A DNA stretch of 15,126 nt from assembly GCA_946482595.1 (NCBI GenBank), contig CAMLSD010000109.1, positions 1 to 15,126 on the forward strand, given 5' to 3'. The notes under the pieces are model-generated. The model was not told where the DNA came from, did not search any database, and saw only the letters and a program-made list of their open reading frames with translations. This document shows positions 7,415 through 13,984 of this stretch, in pieces (within the stretch, counting starts at the first letter, position 1; every line of letters starts with the position of its first letter). Source of the stretch: an uncultured Comamonadaceae bacterium (GTDB taxonomy: Bacteria > Pseudomonadota > Gammaproteobacteria > Burkholderiales > Burkholderiaceae). The translations under genes were made by a program, and so were the position numbers.

Positions 7415-7443
7415 ACTCTAGGCAGTGGCAGCCTGTTTGTGGG
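7415..7443 (-). promoter_or_regulatory. Weak candidate promoter for the E1 alpha-beta operon
   Basis: On the minus strand CCCACA (7438-7443), a 17-base spacer and TAGAGT (7415-7420). The -10 matches 4 of 6 and the -35 only 3 of 6, so an activator would be needed; the phased hexamer array at 7447-7485 ends just upstream of the -35, where an activator of this kind would bind. Confidence 0.3.
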
Positions 7444-7446
7444 GCA

Positions 7447-7485
7447 CCTAAGATTCTTTTAAGGAGCGCTTAGCAGCTTCTTAGC
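7447..7485. promoter_or_regulatory. Four hexamers at exact 11-bp pitch: likely response-regulator operator
   Basis: Plus-strand hexamers CCTAAG (7447), TTTAAG (7458), CTTAGC (7469) and CTTAGC (7480) are each separated by 5 bases, so all lie on one face of the helix. The last two extend to identical heptamers CTTAGCA separated by 4. This is the architecture of OmpR/PhoB-family sites; the hexamer resembles the YTTAAK half-site described for PmrA/QseB-type regulators. It is also the AT-richest patch of the gap between the E1 operon and tas, and could control either or both. Confidence 0.45.
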
Positions 7486-7555
7486 AAGCCCCCTGGGCAG
7501 CGCGGTACGCCCTGCTTGCGGCACACTGGCGCCTCGTCGAACTGAGGAACACAGC

Positions 7556-8617
7556 ATGGAGACCACCCGACTCGGCCGCAGCGGCCTGGACGTGACCCGC
7601 ATCTGCCTGGGCACGATGACCTTCGGTGAACAGGTGGACGAGCCCACCTCTCATGCCCTGCTCGACCATGCGGTGGCCCGCGGCGTGACCTTCCTCGACG
7701 CGGCCGAGATGTACCCGGTGCCGCCGCGGGCGGCCACCTACGGCCAGACCGAATCCATCATCGGCAACTGGCTGGCGGCCCGCCCGGGCCTGCGCCAGCG
7801 CCTGGTGCTGGCCACCAAGGTGGCCGGCCCGGTGCGGGGCTACGACTGGATCCGCAATGCCAGCCCCGACCTCACCGCACGCGACATCGTCCAGGCCTGC
7901 GAGGACAGCCTGCGGCGCCTGAAGACCGACGTGATCGACCTGTACCAGATCCACTGGCCGGTGCGCAACGTGCCGATGTTCGGTGCGATCTATTTCGACC
8001 CCGCCCGCGAGAAGCCGGGGTCGTCGATCCACGAGCAGCTCGAGGCCATGGCGCAACTGGTGCGCGATGGCAAGGTGCGCGCGATCGGCCTGTCGAACGA
8101 AACGCCGTATGGCGTGGCCGAGTTCGTGCGCCTGGCCGAGCAGCATGGCCTGCCGCGCATTGCCACGGTGCAGAACCCGTACTGCCTGATCAATCGTTCG
8201 GTCGAGAACGGGCTGGACGAGGTGATGTTCCGTCACGAGGTCTCGCTGCTGGCCTACTCGCCGCTCGGCTTTGGTCTGCTCAGCGGCAAGTACGACCAGA
8301 GCGGCATCCACGCCGATGCCCCGCCGGCCGGTCGCATGGCGATCTACGACTCGATGAAAAAGCAGCGCTGGGGCCGCCCCGAGGCGCTCGAGGCGGCGCG
8401 CCGCTACAACACGCTGGCGCGCGAACACGGCCTCACGCCCACGCAGCTCGCACTGGCCTTCTGCTACACGCGCTGGCAGGTGGCCAGCACCATCATCGGG
8501 GTCACCACCCGTGCCCAGCTCGACGAGAACCTCGATGCCTGGGGCACCACGCTGTCGCCTGAACTGCTGGCCGAGATCGACCGCATCCGCTGGACGATGC
8601 GCGATCCGGCACAGTGA
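7556..8617 (+). CDS. tas: Aldo/keto reductase, Tas family
   Basis: NADP(H)-dependent aldo/keto reductase closely matching E. coli Tas; the physiological substrate of Tas is not firmly known. 353 residues (E. coli 346). LGTMTFGEQ at 18-26 and AEMYPVPPR at 50-58 are hallmark Tas stretches. The catalytic tetrad is Asp48, Tyr53, Lys88 (LATKVAGP) and His133 (LYQIHWP). IGLSNETPYGVAEF and ATVQNPYCLINRS follow, and the cofactor region includes LLAYSPLGFGLLSGKY. ATG 7556 has TGAGGA about 8 bases upstream. First of a four-gene plus-strand group; ybaK begins 31 bases after its stop. It is divergent from the E1 operon. Confidence 0.95.
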   Translation: METTRLGRSGLDVTRICLGTMTFGEQVDEPTSHALLDHAVARGVTFLDAAEMYPVPPRAATYGQTESIIGNWLAARPGLRQRLVLATKVAGPVRGYDWIRNASPDLTARDIVQACEDSLRRLKTDVIDLYQIHWPVRNVPMFGAIYFDPAREKPGSSIHEQLEAMAQLVRDGKVRAIGLSNETPYGVAEFVRLAEQHGLPRIATVQNPYCLINRSVENGLDEVMFRHEVSLLAYSPLGFGLLSGKYDQSGIHADAPPAGRMAIYDSMKKQRWGRPEALEAARRYNTLAREHGLTPTQLALAFCYTRWQVASTIIGVTTRAQLDENLDAWGTTLSPELLAEIDRIRWTMRDPAQ

Positions 8618-8648
8618 AAACCGTCAGTCCGTATCCGTCCGACACTTC

Positions 8649-9140
8649 ATGGCTCGCAAGGACCACGCCTCCGAGACACCGGCCACGCAGATGCTGCGCC
8701 GGCACAAGGTGAACTTCACCGAACACCTGTACGACTACGTCGAGCACGGCGGCACGGCCGAGTCGGCACGCCAGCTGGGTGTGGACGAACACCAGGTGAT
8801 CAAGACCTTGGTGATGCAGGACCAGGACGCGAAGCCGCTGATCGTGCTGATGCACGGCGACCGGCAGGTCAGCACCAAGAACCTGGCGCGTCAGATCGGC
8901 GCCAAGAAGGTCGAGCCCTGCAAGCCCGACGTGGCGCAGCGCCACAGTGGTTACCTGGTGGGCGGCACCTCGCCCTTCGGCACGCGCAAGGACATGCCGG
9001 TGTATGTGGAGCAGAGCATCCTCGCGCTGCCGTCGATTTGCATCAATGGGGGGCGACGCGGCTACCTGGTGGGCATCGAGCCGCAGGTGCTCGTCGATCT
9101 GCTCGGCGCGGTGGCTGTCCAGTGCGCCGGTGCAGAATAG
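8649..9140 (+). CDS. ybaK: Cys-tRNA(Pro)/Cys-tRNA(Cys) deacylase YbaK (EbsC)
   Basis: Trans-acting editing enzyme that hydrolyses cysteine wrongly attached to tRNA(Pro) by prolyl-tRNA synthetase. 163 residues, the size of the single-domain INS-like family. The essential lysine is Lys52 in QVIKTLVMQ. GAKKVEPCKPDVAQRHSGYLVGGTSPFG matches the E. coli order of AKKVE, VAQRSTGYLVGG and SPLG, and NGGRRG replaces SGGKRG. The open frame extends back into tas, but residues before ATG 8649 have no family similarity and would be the tas C-terminus read out of frame, so 8649 is chosen. No Shine-Dalgarno is visible before it, so coupling with tas is possible. Confidence 0.95.
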   Translation: MARKDHASETPATQMLRRHKVNFTEHLYDYVEHGGTAESARQLGVDEHQVIKTLVMQDQDAKPLIVLMHGDRQVSTKNLARQIGAKKVEPCKPDVAQRHSGYLVGGTSPFGTRKDMPVYVEQSILALPSICINGGRRGYLVGIEPQVLVDLLGAVAVQCAGAE

Positions 9141-9170
9141 GCGGTTTGCAGTCTCACGCGCCGGGTCCTC

Positions 9171-9830
9171 ATGTCCTTCCTGCTTCCTGCTGCGGTTGTC
9201 GTGGCCGCCTACCTGATCGGATCGTTGTCATTTGCCGTCATCATCAGCCGGCTGATGGGGCTGAACGACCCGCGCACCTATGGGTCCGGCAACCCGGGAG
9301 CGACCAATGTCCTGCGCTCGGGCAACAAGGTGGCTGCCATCCTGACCTTGCTGTTCGATGCGCTCAAGGGCCTGGTGCCGGTGCTGCTGGTCCGGCAGTT
9401 CGGCGCGCCCTACGGACTGGGCGAAGGCACGGCGGCGCTGGTCGGCCTGGCGGCATTCCTCGGGCATCTGTGGCCGGTGTTCTTCCGCTTCGAAGGCGGC
9501 AAGGGCGTGGCCACGGCCGCGGGTGTGCTGCTGGGCATCAACCCCTGGCTGGGCCTGGCGACGCTGGCCACCTGGCTCATCATCGCGGTGTTCTTCCGCT
9601 ACTCATCGCTGGCTTCGCTGGTGGCAGCCGTGTTTGCGCCGTTCTACCAGATGCTGATCTGGGGTACCGGGCCGGTGGTGGGGGCAATCCTGCTGATGAG
9701 CCTGCTGCTGGTGTGGCGCCACAGCGCGAACATTCGCAAGCTGATGGCAGGCCAGGAAAGCCGCATCGGGCAGAAGTCCGCCGCCGCGGCCGCGCCGCCG
9801 AAGCCTCATCACCACTCCAAGGGACATTGA
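9171..9830 (+). CDS. plsY: Glycerol-3-phosphate acyltransferase PlsY
   Basis: Inner-membrane enzyme that acylates glycerol-3-phosphate with acyl-phosphate, the first step of phospholipid synthesis. 219 residues with about five hydrophobic segments. The three conserved motifs are present: [14 protein letters not shown] at 38-51 (active-site loop 1), FDALKG at 62-67, and [21 protein letters not shown] at 98-118. The C-terminus is longer than usual, ending in an Ala/Pro stretch and a His-rich tail (KPHHHSKGH). ATG 9171 has only a weak GGG before it; a CAGAAT hexamer at 9133-9138, over the ybaK stop, could be a -10 for a private promoter. The RidA gene begins one base after its stop. Confidence 0.96.
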   Translation: MSFLLPAAVVVAAYLIGSLSFAVIISRLMGLNDPRTYGSGNPGATNVLRSGNKVAAILTLLFDALKGLVPVLLVRQFGAPYGLGEGTAALVGLAAFLGHLWPVFFRFEGGKGVATAAGVLLGINPWLGLATLATWLIIAVFFRYSSLASLVAAVFAPFYQMLIWGTGPVVGAILLMSLLLVWRHSANIRKLMAGQESRIGQKSAAAAAPPKPHHHSKGH

Positions 9831-9831
9831 C

Positions 9832-10182
9832 ATGGTTCAGCGTTTTCACGTCGGGCAGCGCCTGTCCGAAATGGCCGTCCACAACGGCACCATCTACCTT
9901 GCCGGGCAGGTGCCCGACGACGCCACCCAGGACATCCGGGGCCAGACGGCCCAGGTGCTGGGCATGGTCGACAAGCTGCTTGCACAGGCCGGCAGCCACC
10001 GCGGACGCATCCTGATGGCGCAGATCTTCCTGGCCGACATGGCCGACTTTGCGGGCATGAACGAGGTCTGGGATGCCTGGATCGGTGAGGTGGCCGGCAA
10101 TGCACCGCCGCGTGCCACGGTGCAGGCCACGCTCGGGCGGCCGCAGTGGAAGATCGAGGTGGTGGTCACCGCCGCGGCCTGA
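9832..10182 (+). CDS. RidA (YjgF/YER057c/UK114) family protein
   Basis: Small trimeric protein; RidA proper hydrolyses reactive enamine/imine intermediates from PLP enzymes such as threonine dehydratase. 116 residues. TIYLAGQVPDD at 20-30 and GQTAQVLGMVDKLLAQAG at 37-54 are typical. The carboxylate-binding arginine is Arg94 in APPRATVQATL, and Glu109 in KIEVVV lies 15 residues on, as Arg105/Glu120 do in E. coli RidA, so deaminase activity is plausible. It belongs to a divergent RidA subgroup rather than canonical ridA, so no symbol is given. ATG 9832 has AAGGGA, located inside the end of plsY, as its binding site; translation is tightly coupled to plsY. Confidence 0.92.
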   Translation: MVQRFHVGQRLSEMAVHNGTIYLAGQVPDDATQDIRGQTAQVLGMVDKLLAQAGSHRGRILMAQIFLADMADFAGMNEVWDAWIGEVAGNAPPRATVQATLGRPQWKIEVVVTAAA

Positions 10183-10191
10183 AGCGCAGCG

Positions 10192-10213
10192 GCGTGGCCG
10201 CGCGGCGGCACGC
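10192..10213. terminator. GC stem between convergent RidA-family gene and yciO
   Basis: GCGTG (10192-10196) pairs with CACGC (10209-10213), enclosing the perfect palindrome GCCGCGCGGC (10197-10206) with a GG bulge. It fills most of the 35-base gap between two facing stop codons, fitting a bidirectional terminator, though no T-run is present. Confidence 0.4.
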
Positions 10214-10217
10214 TGGC

Positions 10218-10847
10218 TCAGGCCTCCAGGCCAAGCGCATCGAGCGCGCCGCGGCCCACCCGCACGACCACCGGGTCGTCGCCGGTGAGGTCGATCACGG
10301 TGGTGGGCTGCATGGCGCAGGCCTCGGCGTCGATCACGAGCTGGATCTGCTTCTCGAAACGCTCGCGGATCTCATGCGGGTCATTCAGGGGGTCGGACTC
10401 GCCAGGCGGGATCAGCGTCGTGGCCAGCAGCGGCTGGCCGAACACGGCCAGCAATTCCTGGGTGACGCGGTGGTCCGGCACTCGCAGGCCGATCGTGCGG
10501 CGAGAAGGGTGCGACACCCGGCGCGGCACTTCCTTGGTGGCTTCGAGCAGGAAGGTGTAGGGGCCGGGGGTCGCCAGCTTGAGCAGGCGGTACTGCCGGT
10601 TGTCGACCCGTGCATAGCTGGCCAGCTCGGACAGGTCGCGGCACAGCAGCGTCAGGTGGTGCCGGTCATCGACCTGGCGGATGCGCCGCAGGTGTTCTGC
10701 CGCCGCCTTGTCGTCCAGATGGCAGACCAGCGCATAGCTGGAGTCGGTCGGAATGGCGGCAATGCCGCCGCCATGCAGGATCTGCGCGGCCTGCTTGAGC
10801 AGCCGCACCTGCGGGTTGTCGGGGTGAACTTCGAAGTACTGGGCCAT
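10218..10847 (-). CDS. yciO: YciO, YrdC/Sua5-domain protein
   Basis: Paralogue of the threonylcarbamoyl-AMP synthases TsaC/Sua5 that take part in t6A tRNA modification; YciO's own role is less settled. 209 residues (E. coli 206) and very close to E. coli YciO from the N-terminus: FEVHPDNPQ at 5-13, IPTDSSYAL at 32-40, CRDLSELASYA, TPGPYTFLLEATKEVPRR, RRTIGLRVP and PTTVIDLTGDDPVVVR. The full-length match at both ends supports ATG 10847. No Shine-Dalgarno is seen; CACAAT lies 6 bases before the ATG. It is third in the minus-strand group after rnm and the DMT permease, 27 bases downstream of the latter. Confidence 0.95.
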   Translation of the reverse strand: MAQYFEVHPDNPQVRLLKQAAQILHGGGIAAIPTDSSYALVCHLDDKAAAEHLRRIRQVDDRHHLTLLCRDLSELASYARVDNRQYRLLKLATPGPYTFLLEATKEVPRRVSHPSRRTIGLRVPDHRVTQELLAVFGQPLLATTLIPPGESDPLNDPHEIRERFEKQIQLVIDAEACAMQPTTVIDLTGDDPVVVRVGRGALDALGLEA

Positions 10848-10853
10848 GGTCTG

Positions 10854-10859
10854 ATTGTG
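10854..10859 (-). promoter_or_regulatory. Candidate -10 box immediately before yciO
   Basis: CACAAT on the minus strand, exactly 6 bases before ATG 10847, inside the 27-base gap after the DMT permease. It would place the transcript start on the A of the ATG. The -35 position (CCGACT at 17 bases) is poor. Confidence 0.35.
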
Positions 10860-10874
10860 CGCCGAGGCCGGGGC

Positions 10875-11813
10875 TCAGTCGGCCGTCGTGTCGGCGATCA
10901 CGGTGGGCAGCGGCTGGCGCGCCTGTGATTCCCGCAGGTTCAGCCACAGGCAGGCCGCACCGCTGGCGGTGATGATGGCCATGCCTGCAAACGACCAGGC
11001 GTCGGGCAGATGACCGAACGCCATCGCACTGGCGAGTGTGGCAAACAGGATCTGCGTGTAGCTGAAGGGCATCAGCACCGAGGCCGGCGCCATGCCGAGC
11101 GCCAGGATCAGGAACAGGTGGCCCAGGGTGCCGGTGGCGCCGACCAGCAGCAGCCAGCCCCATTGCGCCGGTGTGGCCGCCTGGAGCACCGGCCAGGCGT
11201 CGAGCGGGCTCAGCCACAGCACCGTGCCGACGATGGCAGCGCCCACCAGGCCGGTGTAGAAGTGCGTGATGAAGGGGTCTTCGGTAGCCGAGAACTTGCG
11301 AGTGAGCACCTGGAAGCTGCCGTAGGCGACCGTCATCGCCAGCGGAAACACCACGTACCAGCCGAACAGGCCGCTGCCCGGGCGGATCAGCACCAGCGCA
11401 CCTGCAAAGCCCAGCGCCACCGCTCCCCAGCGCCATCGTGAGACCCGCTCGTGCAGCAGCCAGGCGGCCAGCAGCGTGACCATCACCGGGGTGAGCATGC
11501 CCACCGCCGTGAACTCGGCCACCGGCATGTACTGCAAGCCAAAGAACGACAGGCTGCTGGTGGACAGCAGCAGACTGCCGCGCAGCAACTGGAATCCGGG
11601 CCGGCCCGGCTTCAGGCGCCCCAGGCCCTGGCGGGCCAGCCAGGCCAGCATCACGATGGCCTGGAAAAGGTAGCGAAACCAGAGGATCACGAGTACCGGC
11701 ACGGCCGCGCCGATGTACTTCACCGTGGTGTCCAGCGTGGCGAAACACGCCGCCATCAGCAGGATCAGCACCACGCCCAGCGTGGGGTGGGGGGCCGCAC
11801 CCGAGGTGTTCAC
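10875..11813 (-). CDS. DMT superfamily permease (EamA domain)
   Basis: Inner-membrane drug/metabolite transporter-type permease; substrate unknown. 312 residues with about ten hydrophobic helices arranged as two EamA repeats: repeat 1 spans roughly residues 10-145 (LGVVLILLMAACFATLDTT at the start, then MPVAEFTAVGMLTPVMVTL, LLHERVSRWRWGAVALGFAG), repeat 2 roughly 150-295 (VVFPLAMTVAYGSFQVLTRK, ALGMAPASVLMPFSYTQILFA, SFAGMAIITASGAACLWL). The GTG start at 11813 overlaps the rnm stop in a GTGA tetranucleotide, a strong sign of translational coupling; there is no clear Shine-Dalgarno. It sits between rnm and yciO, which are direct neighbours in E. coli. Confidence 0.93.
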   Translation of the reverse strand: MNTSGAAPHPTLGVVLILLMAACFATLDTTVKYIGAAVPVLVILWFRYLFQAIVMLAWLARQGLGRLKPGRPGFQLLRGSLLLSTSSLSFFGLQYMPVAEFTAVGMLTPVMVTLLAAWLLHERVSRWRWGAVALGFAGALVLIRPGSGLFGWYVVFPLAMTVAYGSFQVLTRKFSATEDPFITHFYTGLVGAAIVGTVLWLSPLDAWPVLQAATPAQWGWLLLVGATGTLGHLFLILALGMAPASVLMPFSYTQILFATLASAMAFGHLPDAWSFAGMAIITASGAACLWLNLRESQARQPLPTVIADTTAD

Positions 11814-12667
11814 GGACGCTGGATGCGGTGTTCCAGCGCGCCCCAGACCGGGCGCAGACTGTCGCTCAGGTGCGGCAGGCGGCCCAGGTCGGTGTGGCTT
11901 TCGTCGGGTGAATGGAAGTCCGAGCCGCGTGAGGCCAGCAGGTCGAACTCACGGGCCATCTCGGTGTACTTGACGTAGTCGCTGGTGGAGTGGCTGCCGG
12001 TGACCACTTCCACGCCCTGGCCACCATGCTCACGGAATTCGCTGAACAAGGCGAACTCCTCGTTGGCGGTGAACTTGTACCGGCCCGGATGTGCGATCAC
12101 CGCAATGCCGCCGGCGCCGGTGATCCAGCCCACTGCATCGCCGAGGGCGGCCCAGCGATGCGGCACATAGCCCGGCTTGCCTTCGGTGAGGTACTTGCGA
12201 AACACCTCCTGGGTGTCGCGGCAGGCGCCGATCTCGACCAGGTAGCGTGCGAAATGCGTGCGTGAGATCAGCTCGGGGTTGCCCACATACTTGAGCGCCC
12301 CTTCATAGGCATTGGTAATGCCCACGCGGGCCAGGTCGGCGGCCATCTCGCGCGCGCGAAGTTCGCGCCCCCCGCGTGTGCGCGCCAGTCCGGCCACCAG
12401 CGCGGGGTCGTCCGGGTCGAAGCCCAGGCCCACCACATGCACGGTCTCGCCGGCAAAGGTCACCGAGATCTCGGTGCCGGTGAGGTAGGGCAGCCCCAGG
12501 GCTCGCGCCGCAAGGCGCGCCCGGTGCTGGCCGGCCACTTCGTCGTGATCGGTCAGGGCCCACAGCTCCACGCCGTTGGTGAAGGCGCGGCCCGCGAGAT
12601 CCTCGGGGCTCAGGGTGCCGTCCGAGACGCTGGAATGGCAGTGAAGGTCGGCATTGCGTATATCCAC
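11810..12667 (-). CDS. rnm: PHP-domain 5'-3' exoribonuclease, RNase AM/YciV (TrpH)
   Basis: The E. coli homologue (YciV, renamed Rnm) trims short RNAs from the 5' end and matures rRNA 5' ends; it also acts on 3',5'-bisphosphonucleotides. 285 residues from GTG 12667 (E. coli 293). PHP metal ligands: His9 and His11 in ADLHCHSSVSDG with Asp16, then TDHD at 39-42, GTEIS, VIAHPGRY (His) and GSDFHSP near the C-terminus. Start choice: the frame is open back to TTG 12739 and includes ATG 12715, but E. coli YciV begins only about 11 residues before the first PHP histidine, residues before 12667 look random, and no Shine-Dalgarno precedes any candidate. TACAAT ends 6 bases before GTG 12667, which suggests a leaderless mRNA. 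First gene of rnm-permease-yciO. Confidence 0.92.
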   Translation of the reverse strand: MDIRNADLHCHSSVSDGTLSPEDLAGRAFTNGVELWALTDHDEVAGQHRARLAARALGLPYLTGTEISVTFAGETVHVVGLGFDPDDPALVAGLARTRGGRELRAREMAADLARVGITNAYEGALKYVGNPELISRTHFARYLVEIGACRDTQEVFRKYLTEGKPGYVPHRWAALGDAVGWITGAGGIAVIAHPGRYKFTANEEFALFSEFREHGGQGVEVVTGSHSTSDYVKYTEMAREFDLLASRGSDFHSPDESHTDLGRLPHLSDSLRPVWGALEHRIQRP

Positions 12668-12673
12668 CCGGCC

Positions 12674-12679
12674 ATTGTA
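12674..12679 (-). promoter_or_regulatory. Candidate -10 box immediately before rnm
   Basis: TACAAT (5 of 6 to TATAAT) on the minus strand in otherwise very GC-rich DNA, with exactly 6 bases between it and GTG 12667. Transcription would start on the G of the GTG. The hexamer 17 bases upstream (GCAGTC) is a poor -35. Confidence 0.45.
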
Positions 12680-12736
12680 GGAGGCGGCCGCCGGCCGACT
12701 GCCCCGGATGGGCATTGCTGCGTGCGCAGGTCGCCC

Positions 12737-12781
12737 CAAGGTTCCTTGACCCCCGCGGGGGGGCGGGCTGGGCGCAGCCCG
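12737..12781. repeat. Cluster of three consecutive perfect palindromes, possible terminator or dispersed repeat
   Basis: Three inverted repeats lie end to end: CAAGG-TT-CCTTG (12737-12748), CCCCCGCGGGGG (12750-12761) and CGGGCTG-GGCG-CAGCCCG (12764-12781, 7-bp stem, 4-base loop). They fill the gap between the stop of the upstream PQQ dehydrogenase (12805) and the rnm gene on the same strand, so they may end that transcript. The compact modular structure resembles REP-like intergenic elements, but only one copy occurs in this window. Confidence 0.5.
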
Positions 12782-12804
12782 GCCCTGGGTTCGTTCACAC
12801 CGTC

Positions 12805-13950
12805 TCAGCGTTCGAGCCGCAGGATGCGGCCGTCCTCGTTGTCGGTCAGCACATAGAGCCAGCCGTCCGGCCCCTGGCGCACGTCGCGGATGCGTTCGCG
12901 CAGGTTCTGCAGCAGCCGCTCCTCGCGCACGAGCTTGCGGCCGTCGAGCTCGATGCGGATCAGCACCTGCTCGCGCAACGTGCCGGCAAACAGATGCCCC
13001 TTCCAGCCCGGGTAACGGTCACCGGTGTAGAACACCAGCCCGCTCGGGGCCACCGAGCGCGGCACCCAGTAGGTGACCGGGGCTTCCACACCCTGGCCGC
13101 TGGTGCCCTCGCCGATCGCCGTGCCCAGGCCGTACTCGCGGCCATAGGTGATGCGCGGCCAGCCGTAGTTGCGCCCGGCCAGGGTCACGTTGACCTCGTC
13201 GCCGCCTTGCGGGCCGTGCTCGCTGGTCCAGAGTTCACCCGTTTGCGGGTGCAGCGTGGCACCCTGCACATTGCGGTGCCCATAGCTCCAGATCTCGGGC
13301 AGGGCGCCGGCCCGACCCACGAAGGGATTGTCGGACGGCACCCGGCCATCGGGCTCGATGCGCACCACCTTGCCATGATGGTTGTCGAGCGTCTGGGCAT
13401 CGTCGCGCCGCGAAAAGCGGTCGCCGAGTGTGATGAACAGCCGCCCGTCGCGGCCGAACACCAGGCGCGAGCCGAAGTGCGCGTTGCTGCTGACCTTGGG
13501 CTGCTGGCGGAAGATCGGCTTCACGTCGACCAGCCGGTTGTCTTCGAGGCGCGCGCGCGCCACTGCGGTGCTGTTGCCGCGCCCGTCCTCGGCCGGCTCG
13601 CTGTAGCTGAAGTAGATGGTGCGGTTCTCGCTGAAGTTCGGGTCGAGCACGACGTCGAGCAGCCCGCCCTGGCCGCGCGCGTCGATCGCTGGCAGGCCCG
13701 CCAGGGGCGCCCCCAATGCACCCTGGGGCGTGACGATGCGCATGCGTCCGGGGCGTTCAGTGACAAGCATGCGCCCGTCGGGCAGGAAAGCCATCGACCA
13801 CGGGTGCTGGAGGCCCTTGGCCACGGTGACGGGCCGTAATGCCTGCGCCATGGCCGGCAGAGCCATCAGCAGCGCCAGTCCCACGCCAAGCGCCAATGCG
13901 GCAAGGCCGGGACGATGCAGGCGGGCAGGGGGTCGCAAGGGTCCTTTCAT
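12805..13950 (-). CDS. PQQ-dependent aldose sugar dehydrogenase (YliI/Asd-like), periplasmic
   Basis: Soluble beta-propeller dehydrogenase that oxidises aldoses with PQQ in the periplasm. 381 residues from ATG 13950, which has GGAG about 10 bases upstream; the open frame extends to 13983 but those extra residues precede a clean signal peptide. Signal: basic [13 protein letters not shown], a hydrophobic stretch at 15-32, and predicted cleavage at AMA|QA after residue 35. Landmarks shared with E. coli Yli[18 protein letters not shown] at 49-65, [12 protein letters not shown] at 93-104, [10 protein letters not shown] at 156-165 (His158 as general base), SYGHRNVQG at 222-230 (Arg226-Asn227, PQQ contacts in the soluble GDH fold), [11 protein letters not shown] at 244-254, and [15 protein letters not shown] near the end. 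It lies 34 bases downstream of a same-strand paralogue. No pqq biosynthesis genes are in view, so PQQ supply is unknown. Confidence 0.93.
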   Translation of the reverse strand: MKGPLRPPARLHRPGLAALALGVGLALLMALPAMAQALRPVTVAKGLQHPWSMAFLPDGRMLVTERPGRMRIVTPQGALGAPLAGLPAIDARGQGGLLDVVLDPNFSENRTIYFSYSEPAEDGRGNSTAVARARLEDNRLVDVKPIFRQQPKVSSNAHFGSRLVFGRDGRLFITLGDRFSRRDDAQTLDNHHGKVVRIEPDGRVPSDNPFVGRAGALPEIWSYGHRNVQGATLHPQTGELWTSEHGPQGGDEVNVTLAGRNYGWPRITYGREYGLGTAIGEGTSGQGVEAPVTYWVPRSVAPSGLVFYTGDRYPGWKGHLFAGTLREQVLIRIELDGRKLVREERLLQNLRERIRDVRQGPDGWLYVLTDNEDGRILRLER

Positions 13951-13984
13951 GCGCGTGGGCTCCAGCCGATGACAAAGGCCCACA

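Noticed and set aside
7426..7440. Possible sigma-54 promoter (TGGCAG-N5-TTTGT-like) upstream of tas
   Set aside because: The -24 GG element fits but the -12 GC is GT here, and it lies over 110 bases from the start codon; too weak to list, although acetoin operons are often sigma-54 dependent.
5617..7473. A 618-codon open frame on the plus strand, opposite the E1 alpha and beta genes
   Set aside because: Same reason: a shadow of strongly conserved minus-strand genes, rich in His/Gly/Ala/Gln with no family motifs.
12668..12739. Longer rnm start at TTG 12739 or ATG 12715
   Set aside because: The added residues have no similarity to YciV, no Shine-Dalgarno precedes either start, and a -10-like box lies inside the extension.
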